A stretch of DNA of 64,000 nt from Sphingomonadaceae bacterium (GTDB taxonomy: Bacteria > Pseudomonadota > Alphaproteobacteria > Sphingomonadales > Sphingomonadaceae): positions 1 through 64,000 of the forward strand of contig CANGJB010000002.1 in assembly GCA_947453945.1 (NCBI GenBank), given 5' to 3'. Below the pieces are notes generated by a model. The model was not told the origin of the DNA, did not search any database, and saw only the letters and a list, made by a program, of their open reading frames with translations. The translations under genes were made by a program, and so were the position numbers. This document shows, piece after piece, positions 1-8,217 of the stretch (positions are counted from its first letter, which is position 1; every line of letters starts with the position of its first letter).

Positions 1-3000
1 AGGCCGAGTAGTCCGCCGTATCGAAGCCCGCGCCGCCTTCGAGCGTATCCGCCCCAGCACCGCCATCGAGCGTGTCGTTGCCCGCGCCGCCCAGCAGCGT
101 ATCGGCCCCGTCGCGCCCGGCGAGCACGTCATCGCCCGCGCCGCCCTCAAGGGTCTCGTCAGCGGCTGCGCCAGACAGGGTATCCGCGCCGGAAGAGCCG
201 ACCAGGCGCTCGATCGAGACGAGTGTGTCGCCCGCCGCATCGCCGCCCGTGCCGGTGCCAGTCGCCAGATCGACCGTGACGCCGAGCGCCGAGGCGCTGT
301 AATCGGCCGTATCCACGCCCGCGCCCCCATCAAGCAGATCGGCGCCGCCGCGCCCGGCCAGCACATCATTGCCGCCGCCGCCGCGCAAAGTCTCGTCCGC
401 GCCCGCGCCGACCAGAACGTCGTCGAAGCCGCTGCCGGTGACTTCCTCGATCCCGGCCAGCGTATCGCCCGTGGCGAGGCCGCCGAAGCCGGTGGAGCCA
501 TCGAGATAGACGCTGACGCCCGAGCCCGAGAGGCTGTAGTCGGCCCGGTCATAGCCCGCGCCGCCGTCGATCGTGTCTGCCCCGGCGCCGCCGTCGATCA
601 CATCATCGCCCACGCCGCCGAGCAGCGTATCATCGCCCGCTGCGCCGAGCAGGATATCGTTGCCCGCCCCGCCGCTGAGGCGGTCTGCCCCGGCGCTGCC
701 GGTGAGATGGTCGTCAAAGGCCGAGCCAAGCACGCTTTCGATGCCCGAAAGCGTGTCGCCCGCGGCATCGCCGCCCGCGCCGGTACCCGCGCCGAGATCG
801 ACGGTGACGCCAGCCGTGGAAGCGGAATAGTCGGCGGTATCGAAACCGAGCCCGCCATCGAGCACATCTGCGCCCGTGCCGCCGTTCAGAATGTCGTCGC
901 CCGCATCGCCGATGAGCGTATCATCGCCGCCGCCGCCCGAAAGCCGATCATCGCCCGCGCCGCCTTCCAGCGTTTCCGCCGCGCCCACGCCGGTGATCGT
1001 ATCGTTGAAGGCGGAGCCGAGAATGTGTTCGAAGTTTGTGACCGCATCGCCTTCAGCATCGCCGCCACGGCCCGCCGAGCCATCGAGCACCAGCGTGATC
1101 CCGGTGCGGCTGCTGGCATAGCTTGCGGTATCAGTGCCGGCGCCGCCATCGAGATTGTCAGCCCCGCCGCGCCCCTCGATCACATCATCGCCCGCACCGC
1201 CGAGCAGCGTGTCGCTGCCCGCAGACCCGCTGAGCGTATCGCCAAAGTCCGTGCCGATCACGCCTTCGATCCCGGCCAGCGTATCGCCATCGGCATCGCC
1301 GCCGCTGGCGCTGCCACTGGCGAGATCGACGCGCACGGCGCCGCCGCTGGCGCTGTAATCAACCACGTCGGAGCCTGCGCCGCCATCGAGCACATCGGCC
1401 CCGGCGCTGCCCAGCAGCGTATCGTTGCCGCCCTGGCCGAGCAGGGTATCGGCATCGGCCGAGCCGCGCAGGATATCGGCAAAGGCCGATCCGGAAATGC
1501 CTTCGATGCCGGTATACTGATCGCCCGTCGCATCGCCGCCGGTGTTGGCGAGACCATCAAGACCGGCGTTCACCCCGGTTTCCGAACGGCCATAATCGAC
1601 GATATCAAGGCCAAGCCCGCCGATCAGCTGGTCCGCACCGGCACCGCCATCGAGCCGATCGTTGCCCGCGCCGCCATCGAGCGTATCAACCCCGGCGCCG
1701 CCGGTGAGGCGGTCGTCGAAGTTCGAGCCCAGAATGCGTTCGATGCCGGTGAGCGTATCGCCCTGCGCATCGCCGCCGAGGCCCACCGAGCCATCGGTGC
1801 CCACGACCACGCCAGTGGCGCTGAGACTGTAGTCCGCCGTATCGAACCCGGTGCCGCCGATCAGCCGGTCGGCGCCGCCTCGGCCCGAGAGCGTATCGTC
1901 GCCCGCGCCGCCATCAAGCGTATTGGCGCTGTCGTTGCCCGAAAGCTGATCGGCAAAGGCCGAGCCGGTGAGCGCTTCGATCCCATCGATCTGGTCACCC
2001 TCGGCATCGCCGCTGCTGCCTGCCGAACCATCGAGCGCGACCGTGATCGCAGCCCCTGATGCGGAGTAGTCCGCCGTATCGAAGCCGTCGCCGCCCTGCA
2101 GCAGGTCCGCGCCGCCGCCGCCCGCGAGCACGTCGTCACCGCCGCCGCCCATGAGCCGGTTCGCCCCGGCGTCGCCGGTCAGGCGGTCGGCATAGTCGGA
2201 GCCTGTGAGGTTCTCGATCCCGTCAAACGTATCACCCGCAGCACTGCCGCCCGTACCGATGCCAGCGGCAAGGTCGATCGTGACCGCCGCTGCTGAATCG
2301 CCATAGTCCGCCGTATCCACCCCGACACCGCCGATCAGCGTATCCGCGCCGCGCCCGCCGCGCAGGATATCGTCGCCCGCGCCGCCTTCGAGCGTATTGG
2401 CGCCGCTATCGCCGATGAGGGTATCGGCATAGGCGCCGCCCACCACGCGCTCGATGCCCGAAAGCCGGTCGCCTTCGGCAATGTCGCCGGCCGAGGCATT
2501 GCCATCGAGCCGCACGGTGACAGCACCACCCGCAGCCGAATAATCGGCAGTATCGAAGCCTTCGCCGCCAGACAGCGTATCGGCGCCGAGATCGCCGGTG
2601 AGGATATCGTCCCCACCGCGGCCCGAAAGCACGTTATCGCCGGAATCGCCGCCGAGCCGGTCGGCAAATGCCGAGCCGGCCAGCGTCTCGATCCCGCGCA
2701 GCACATCGCCGGCCGCATCGCCGCCGGAGCCGGCCGAGCCGTCCAGCGCAACCGTGACGCCTTGCGCCGAAGTGGCATAGTCAGCGGTATCGGTGCCTGC
2801 GCCGCCGATCAGGGTATCAGCGCCAGCGCCGCCCGCGAGCACATCGTTGCCATCGCCGCCGACCAGCGTGTCGTCTCCGCCCGCGCCGATCAGGGTATCA
2901 TCACGCGCGCTGCCGATCACGCGCTCGATATTGCTCAGCCGGTCGCCATCGGCATCGCCGCCTTCGGAGAGCGTGCCATCCAGATGCACCGTCACGCCAA

Positions 3001-4260
3001 AGCGTGAGGCGCTGTAGTCTGCCGTATCGAACCCGTCGCCGCCGTCGATCGTATCCCCGCCGCCGAGCCCTGTGAGGGTATCGTCACCCGCGAGGCCGCG
3101 CAGCACATCGCTGCCGGCCGATCCGATCAGGGTGTCGCCAAAGCGCGAACCTTCGAGGCCTTCGATGCTGTCGAACACATCGCCCACCGCATCGCCGCCA
3201 TCGCGCAGCGAACCATCGAGCGCGACACGCACGGCCCCGCTGGAGCCGGCATAGCTGGCAATATCGAAACCTGCGCCGCCCGAAAGCGTGTCGGCCCCGG
3301 CGCCGCCTTCCAGCACATCATCGCCCGCGCCGCCGGACAGCGTTTCATCGCCGCGCCCGCCGACAAGGCGATCATCGAACGCGCTGCCGACAAGCACTTC
3401 GATATTGGCATAGGTATCGCCCTCGGCATCGCCGCCGCGCGATGCGCGCCCATCGAGATAGACTTCCACCGCCGTCTGGCTGGCGCTGAAATCGACCGTA
3501 TCGGTGCCGCCTGCGCCGTCGATGCGGTCTGCGCCTGCCCCGCCGATGATGCGGTTATCGCCGCCATCGCCGATCAGGGTATCATCGAAGGCCGTGCCGA
3601 TGAGGTTTTCGACGCGAATGGCGGTATCGCCTTCGGCATCTCCGCCCCGGCCGGCCACGCCATCAAGCCGCGCCTCGACCCCCGTGGCAGAGCCGCTGTA
3701 GTCCAGCGTATCGGTGCCCGCCCCGCCATCGAAGCGGTCTGCACCGGCGCTGCCGGTCATGCGGTCGTCAGCCGCGCCAGCTTCGATCCATTCGCCAGCC
3801 GCGCCGCCATGGATGATGTCGGCCCGGTCCGTGGCGATCACGTGTTCGATGCTGGTGAGCGTATCGCCTTCGGCCTCACCGCCGCGCGAAGCCGTGCCAT
3901 CGAGGAAAATCTCGACCCCGGCGGCGCCTGCAGGCGCGCCACCGAGCGCGTTTGTGTAGTCGGCGGTATCGGTGCCGGCCCCGCCATCAATCGCATCGGC
4001 GCCCTTGCCGCCGATGAAGGTGTTGTCGTTCGCGTCACCGGTCAGGCGGTCGGCAAAATCGGAGCCGATCAGGCCCTCGACGCCAGTGTAGGTGTCGCCC
4101 TGCGCCGCGCCGCCCTGGCCCTTGCCGGTGCCGAGGTTGGCGTCCACGCCTTCGCCCGAAAGGTGGTAGTCCACCACATCGGTGCCAGTGCCGCCATCGA
4201 TGGCGTCTGCGCCCGCGCCAGCGTGGATATGATCATCGCCCGCCCCGGCAGCAATCTTGG
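1..4260 (-). repeat. About 18 tandem RTX modules of roughly 240 bp
   Basis: The coding sequence repeats with a period of about 240 bp. A DNA box encoding the TADYS motif recurs near 15, 303, 540, 831, 1127, 1360, 1594, 1832, 2071, 2311, 2554, 2785, 3018, 3256, 3496, 3703, 3961 and 4170. Each module has the order TADYS, a VxLDG strand, GGDAEGDTL, GIE.(V/L).GS.F.D.L.G, then two or more GGxGxDxL nonapeptides. Copies differ at many third positions and some residues, so they are old or selected to diverge rather than freshly amplified. Confidence 0.9.
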
Positions 4261-5602
4261 TGCCGGGGGGATTGGAGAACAGCACGTAGATCGGATCGCC
4301 AGTGACGGGGTCCTTCACCGTCATCCCGGCCTCGTCGGTCACTTCCTTGATGCCGAACGCCGTGGAGACCGCCACCGCAAAGGTGGAGGTCTTGCCGTTG
4401 GACGAAAGGCCCAGCAGCACCGGGAGGAAGAATTCGTCCTTGAAGCCGTTGCTGGCCGCTTCAGCAGCGGTGGCAGGCAGCTTGTAGGTAAGCTCTAATT
4501 GAAAGGCGAAGTATGACTGGCTGGCCGGCACGGGCACAGTGTTGCCGTTCGCGTCGGTGGTCGTCGTCAGCTTCTCGATCTTGCCCTGATCGATCGAGAC
4601 CAGCCAGCCCTTGTCGGTCAGCGTGCCGTTGACAATGGCATAGCCCGCCGGAAGCGAGGGGATGAGGATCTGCAGCAGATCGAGCCCCGTGGCCGGAACT
4701 TCGGCCACGACATTGAGCACGCGCAGGCTGTTGCCCTGTGGCGCATGGGCAGGATCATCGGCATAGATCACGTCATTGCCGGATGTGCCCTCGATGCTTT
4801 CCTGCGCCGACTGGCCCTTGAACGTGGTGTCCATCGCAGAGCCGGGGCCGCCAGTATCGCCCTTGATCACGGTCTCGCCGTTTTCGGTGCTGCGCGTCAC
4901 GCCTTCGGAATTAGTGAGCGTGTAGGTCAGCTTGGGGACGAGCTTGCCGATACCCGCCGGGCCCAGCGCATCATCGGGCGCGGGCTCGGAGGCGCGGGCG
5001 GACTGGACCCCGGGCGATGCCGGGCTCTGCGGCTGGGCATTGCTGATCTTCTCGGTCAGCGCTTTGCCTGCTTCATCGAACTTGTGCTGCTTTTCCTGCT
5101 TGGCCGCCGCGGCCGCCTGGGCCTGGGCTGAATCGTCAGGCTGCACCGCGGCTGCGGTCTTCACTTCCTCGGCAGGTTTGCTGGAATCGGCGCTGCTGAG
5201 GTGGAGTTCAAGCTCGGGGCTCTGGGGCGAAATCTCGCCCACCATGCCAACTGCCTGATCGGCAGAGAATTCCTTGTCGGTAAACAGGATGACCGGCTTG
5301 CGGCCCGAGAACGCAGCAAGCGCCATGCCCGGAATGATGATCCGCGAGCCATCGGCGAACACGAGCACGACGTCGACGTCAGCAATCTCGACCTTGAACG
5401 GCGCGTACTTGATGCCAAGCCGCGCCTTGTCATCGGCATCGAGCATGACGACCTTGGCAGCGCCATAATCCTGCTTCTGGATCGTCGCCTTCGCACCCTC
5501 ACCATCGACCGGGGCCTGGGGTTCGGGCGTGACGTGAGGGGAGGCTTTGCCCCCCTTCGACTTGCCGGTAGAACCCGATTTGGCGCGAACGATCTTCACC
5601 AT
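1..5602 (-). CDS. Giant RTX calcium-binding protein, type I secretion substrate (C-terminus beyond window)
   Basis: Reading the minus strand from the ATG at 5602 gives an uninterrupted frame to the left edge, at least 1,867 residues. Residues 1-35 are basic and Gly/Ser-rich. Residues about 40-120 form a unique domain containing DVDVVLVFADGSR and FTDKEFSADQ. An Ala/Gln-rich linker and a unique beta-rich region follow to about residue 447. From there on the protein is RTX nonapeptides (GGAGDDVL, GGAGTDTADYS) in about 18 modules of roughly 80 residues. Such repeats bind Ca2+ and fold after export through a type I system. The C-terminal secretion signal is outside the window. A GAGG ribosome-binding site lies 4 nt upstream. 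The genes upstream encode a complete secretion machine, so this is its likely cargo. Adhesin or matrix protein is my inference; the N-terminal domain might act as a retention plug, as in LapA-type adhesins. Confidence 0.93.
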   Translation of the reverse strand, partial: MVKIVRAKSGSTGKSKGGKASPHVTPEPQAPVDGEGAKATIQKQDYGAAKVVMLDADDKARLGIKYAPFKVEIADVDVVLVFADGSRIIIPGMALAAFSGRKPVILFTDKEFSADQAVGMVGEISPQSPELELHLSSADSSKPAEEVKTAAAVQPDDSAQAQAAAAAKQEKQHKFDEAGKALTEKISNAQPQSPASPGVQSARASEPAPDDALGPAGIGKLVPKLTYTLTNSEGVTRSTENGETVIKGDTGGPGSAMDTTFKGQSAQESIEGTSGNDVIYADDPAHAPQGNSLRVLNVVAEVPATGLDLLQILIPSLPAGYAIVNGTLTDKGWLVSIDQGKIEKLTTTTDANGNTVPVPASQSYFAFQLELTYKLPATAAEAASNGFKDEFFLPVLLGLSSNGKTSTFAVAVSTAFGIKEVTDEAGMTVKDPVTGDPIYVLFSNPPGTKIAAGAGDDHIHAGAGADAIDGGTGTDVVDYHLSGEGVDANLGTGKGQGGAAQGDTYTGVEGLIGSDFADRLTGDANDNTFIGGKGADAIDGGAGTDTADYTNALGGAPAGAAGVEIFLDGTASRGGEAEGDTLTSIEHVIATDRADIIHGGAAGEWIEAGAADDRMTGSAGADRFDGGAGTDTLDYSGSATGVEARLDGVAGRGGDAEGDTAIRVENLIGTAFDDTLIGDGGDNRIIGGAGADRIDGAGGTDTVDFSASQTAVEVYLDGRASRGGDAEGDTYANIEVLVGSAFDDRLVGGRGDETLSGGAGDDVLEGGAGADTLSGGAGFDIASYAGSSGAVRVALDGSLRDGGDAVGDVFDSIEGLEGSRFGDTLIGSAGSDVLRGLAGDDTLTGLGGGDTIDGGDGFDTADYSASRFGVTVHLDGTLSEGGDADGDRLSNIERVIGSARDDTLIGAGGDDTLVGGDGNDVLAGGAGADTLIGGAGTDTADYATSAQGVTVALDGSAGSGGDAAGDVLRGIETLAGSAFADRLGGDSGDNVLSGRGGDDILTGDLGADTLSGGEGFDTADYSAAGGAVTVRLDGNASAGDIAEGDRLSGIERVVGGAYADTLIGDSGANTLEGGAGDDILRGGRGADTLIGGVGVDTADYGDSAAAVTIDLAAGIGTGGSAAGDTFDGIENLTGSDYADRLTGDAGANRLMGGGGDDVLAGGGGADLLQGGDGFDTADYSASGAAITVALDGSAGSSGDAEGDQIDGIEALTGSAFADQLSGNDSANTLDGGAGDDTLSGRGGADRLIGGTGFDTADYSLSATGVVVGTDGSVGLGGDAQGDTLTGIERILGSNFDDRLTGGAGVDTLDGGAGNDRLDGGAGADQLIGGLGLDIVDYGRSETGVNAGLDGLANTGGDATGDQYTGIEGISGSAFADILRGSADADTLLGQGGNDTLLGSAGADVLDGGAGSDVVDYSASGGAVRVDLASGSASGGDADGDTLAGIEGVIGTDFGDTLSGSAGSDTLLGGAGDDVIEGRGGADNLDGGAGTDTASYASSRTGITLVLDGSAGRGGDAEGDAVTNFEHILGSAFNDTITGVGAAETLEGGAGDDRLSGGGGDDTLIGDAGDDILNGGTGADVLDGGLGFDTADYSASTAGVTVDLGAGTGAGGDAAGDTLSGIESVLGSAFDDHLTGSAGADRLSGGAGNDILLGAAGDDTLLGGVGDDVIDGGAGADTIDGGAGYDRADYSLSGSGVSVYLDGSTGFGGLATGDTLAGIEEVTGSGFDDVLVGAGADETLRGGGGNDVLAGRGGADLLDGGAGVDTADYSASALGVTVDLATGTGTGGDAAGDTLVSIERLVGSSGADTLSGAAADETLEGGAGDDVLAGRDGADTLLGGAGNDTLDGGAGADTLEGGAGFDTADYSA

Positions 5603-5732
5603 AGGACCTCGATTGCTGGGCGCTGGATGCTAGCACCGCGAACTTTAGGGCTTGGGCCGGAGCGACCTCCGGGACTTCACGTATGCGCGCACGGCCGCGG
5701 CCTTATCGGGAACGGCGCGGCGCGGCGGAATT

Positions 5733-7733
5733 TCAGTCGTCGCTGCCCGGCGCGGGCTGGACGAGCGCGGGGAGCGGCTGCCCGCCGCTGACCAGATCGA
5801 ACAAGCCGCCCAGTTTCTGCAGCACGCGATATTCCGCAGCGCGCAGCGCGATCTGGTTGGCGGTCTGCTTGGCGCGCGCGGCGAACAACAATTGCTCGGC
5901 ATCGAGCAGATCGAACACCGTGCGCCGCCCGCCGCGAAATTGCTGCTTGTAGAGATCGGCAACGCGCTCGGCCGAGCTAATTTCCGCCTCGATCGTGGCT
6001 ATCTTCTCACGTGCGGCGCCAAGGCTGGCATAATCGATGCGGATGTCCTGCTCCACTTCGCGGCGGCGGCGATCCAGCTCGTAATCGGCCTGGCGCAGGC
6101 GCGCGGCGATGCGGTTCTTGGTCGCAGTGGCGCCGCCGCCGTTGTAGAGCCGGTAGGAGAAGGTCACCATGGCACGCGCATCGACCGCACGCCCGGTCGC
6201 GCCCAGCACGTCCTGCCGGTAATCGCTGGCGATGGTGAGCCCGAGGCGCGGCAGCGCGGTGTCCGCCTGGCTATCGTATTGTTTGTCGAGCGAGCGGCGG
6301 TCTTCCACAGCCTGGGCAAGGCGCGGGCTGCGCGAATCCATAAGGTCGACCGCCGTATCGGCGCTTTCCGGCAGCGCGGTCCCGGCTGCGGGGACTTCGG
6401 CTGCGCGCAGCGGCATACGGTTGGTGAGGCGCTTGTAAGCATTGCGCGCCTGTTCGAGCCCGCTCTGCCGGTCCAGCAGCTGCGAGCGCACGTTATCGAG
6501 CCGGGTCTGCGCGCGTTCGACATCGGCGGGGGTGGTCAGCCCGAGGTCCTTCTGCACGGTGACGATGCGCAGGATCTTGCGCACCGAGGCGATCTCGCCC
6601 TCCGCCAGCGTCACCAGATTCTGCTGCAGCAGCACGCCGAGATAGGCATTGGCGATATCATAGGAAATCGCCTCGATCCGCTCACGCGTGCCCCATTGCG
6701 CCGAGCGGTAGCTGGCGCGGGCGCGCTTGATATCGTTGATGGTGACGCCGAAGTCCCACAAGTTCTGATTGAGCGAGACGGTCGCTTCGCTACGATAACG
6801 CTGGGTGGGCGCCTGCGGCACGGTGCGCGCGAATTCGCGGCCCCACGCGCCGCTCACGTCGATACGCGGCAGATAGTTGGCCCGCGCCTCGTTGACGGCG
6901 TAGCGGGCATCGTCCTGCTGGGCGAGCGAGATCTGGATTTCCGGGTTGCCCTTGAGCGAGGCGATGATGGCATCGGTGAGCGATTCGGTCTCGTCCGGCC
7001 GGGCCGCCGGAGCAGCGGGCGCAGGATCGGGCGCGTCGGCATCGGGGATGATCGCATCGGCTTGCGCGGGGATGGGCCCGGCGCTGGCCTGCGTACCAGA
7101 TGCGCCGGCTTCGGGACCGACCATCGCCGCCACCGGGCGCAGCGCCGGGAGCGGGCCGGGGCCATCGAGCTTTGAAAGCACCACCCGGCGCGCGGGGGCC
7201 GGCCCGCCGATCGCCGGCTGATCGGGATCGAGCGGGGGGAGTTCGGTTTCAGCCGGCGCGGGCTCGTCGACCATGCGCGCGGCAAGCGCCGAGCCATCGG
7301 GCATCGGCCCCTGCGTCATGGTCGGCGCGTGGACCGCGACCAGATCGGCGACCGGAACCAGCGGAAGCGCATCCACCGCAAACAGGGTGGTGAGCACCGG
7401 GGGGAGCAGCGGTTCGGCCATGGCCAGCCGCATCAGCACCGGCGTTTCGGCATAAGGCGCTGCCGGGGGCACGGGCGCGGTCGGGGGCGCTGGCGGAGCT
7501 GGCGCCGCAGCAGATGCGGACGCCAGGGACGACGGCTGGGGACCGAGGTCAACGCCGGGCGCGGTGGCGAATTCGGGCCCGTCGAGCCCGTCGAGTTGAT
7601 AGGCGATGAAAGGTGCGCTCGCCGCGCTGGGCACGGGCTCTGCAGCGCAGGCTGCCGGAACTGCCAGTGCGGCCCCGGCGACAAGGCCGGTGGCCAGCGC
7701 CGTTAGCGGCAGTCGGGCAAGTGAATGCGGCAC
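5733..7733 (-). CDS. TolC-family outer-membrane channel with long Ala/Pro-rich N-terminal extension
   Basis: This is the outer-membrane efflux protein expected to form the exit duct of the type I exporter. The OEP domain starts about residue 248 (ESLTDAIIASLKGNPEIQ) and runs to the end with typical helices (YLPRIDVSGAWG; RTVFDLLDAEQLLFAAR). About 200 residues rich in Ala and Pro lie between the signal peptide and that domain, which is unusual, since TolC homologues are mostly 430-500 residues. I prefer the GTG at 7733, preceded by AAGGAAG and followed by a good signal peptide (SLARLPLTALATGLVAGAAL), over the ATG at 7784. It is followed after 130 bp by the RTX gene and preceded after 127 bp by the PilZ gene, all on one strand. 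Confidence 0.9.
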   Translation of the reverse strand: MPHSLARLPLTALATGLVAGAALAVPAACAAEPVPSAASAPFIAYQLDGLDGPEFATAPGVDLGPQPSSLASASAAAPAPPAPPTAPVPPAAPYAETPVLMRLAMAEPLLPPVLTTLFAVDALPLVPVADLVAVHAPTMTQGPMPDGSALAARMVDEPAPAETELPPLDPDQPAIGGPAPARRVVLSKLDGPGPLPALRPVAAMVGPEAGASGTQASAGPIPAQADAIIPDADAPDPAPAAPAARPDETESLTDAIIASLKGNPEIQISLAQQDDARYAVNEARANYLPRIDVSGAWGREFARTVPQAPTQRYRSEATVSLNQNLWDFGVTINDIKRARASYRSAQWGTRERIEAISYDIANAYLGVLLQQNLVTLAEGEIASVRKILRIVTVQKDLGLTTPADVERAQTRLDNVRSQLLDRQSGLEQARNAYKRLTNRMPLRAAEVPAAGTALPESADTAVDLMDSRSPRLAQAVEDRRSLDKQYDSQADTALPRLGLTIASDYRQDVLGATGRAVDARAMVTFSYRLYNGGGATATKNRIAARLRQADYELDRRRREVEQDIRIDYASLGAAREKIATIEAEISSAERVADLYKQQFRGGRRTVFDLLDAEQLLFAARAKQTANQIALRAAEYRVLQKLGGLFDLVSGGQPLPALVQPAPGSDD

Positions 7734-7860
7734 CGGGTGCTTCCTTTGCGTAGCGTGATGCGTTCCGCGCAGATGTGCGGCCATCGTGGTTAAGCGCCGC
7801 GCAAGCAGGCCCTACGGGAAACCCCTTGGGGCCCCTTCGGACCGGGGATCTGGCCCAATC

Positions 7861-8217
7861 TCAGGCGGCGGCAGCAGGGGCGGCTGCGGGGGCGCTGTGG
7901 GCCAGAAGATGCGCCAGTTCGGCCTCGCTCAGCGGGGTTTCGAAGCGGACGCCAAAGCCGAGCGGGGTGGTCGCGACAATCTCCCCAAAAAGGGCGAGGC
8001 CCGCGGCCTGGACTTGCACGGGCACGTCGCGGCGGCTCATCAGATAGGCAAGGCGCGGGCGGAACATCGCTCCTCCGCGCGAGAAGTTGATGAGTCGGCC
8101 CTCGTAGCTCACCATCTTTTCGGTGAGGACGATTTCGCCATCGATCCGGCAATCGTGCCGCACATCGGCACGCGAGAACACCGGGCGGCGGCCAAATGGG
8201 TGGAAATGCAGGGCCAT
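7861..8217 (-). CDS. PilZ domain protein, putative c-di-GMP receptor of the secretion locus
   Basis: A 118-residue protein consisting of one PilZ domain. Both ligand-binding motifs are intact: RxxxR as RADVR near residue 17 and (D/N)xSxxG as NFSRGG near residue 44. The family binds cyclic di-GMP and changes the activity of partner proteins. The C-terminus ends in an Ala/Pro run. Its ATG at 8217 overlaps the stop of the upstream MotA-like gene (TGATG), so the two are translationally coupled; a GTG at 8220 is an alternative start. Control of the channel or of secretion by c-di-GMP is an inference from coupling and context. Confidence 0.88.
   Translation of the reverse strand: MALHFHPFGRRPVFSRADVRHDCRIDGEIVLTEKMVSYEGRLINFSRGGAMFRPRLAYLMSRRDVPVQVQAAGLALFGEIVATTPLGFGVRFETPLSEAELAHLLAHSAPAAAPAAAA

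Noticed and set aside
707..2059. 450-residue plus-strand reading frame
   Set aside because: It is the antisense shadow of the RTX repeats; its repeated Ala/Arg-rich composition mirrors the repeat period.
1..4260. Regular 240-bp periodicity read as a CRISPR-like or satellite array
   Set aside because: The period is in frame with RTX codons, the unit is far too long for CRISPR and there are no spacers.
5652..7175. 507-residue plus-strand reading frame
   Set aside because: Antisense shadow of the TolC-like gene; composition is not protein-like and no family features are seen.
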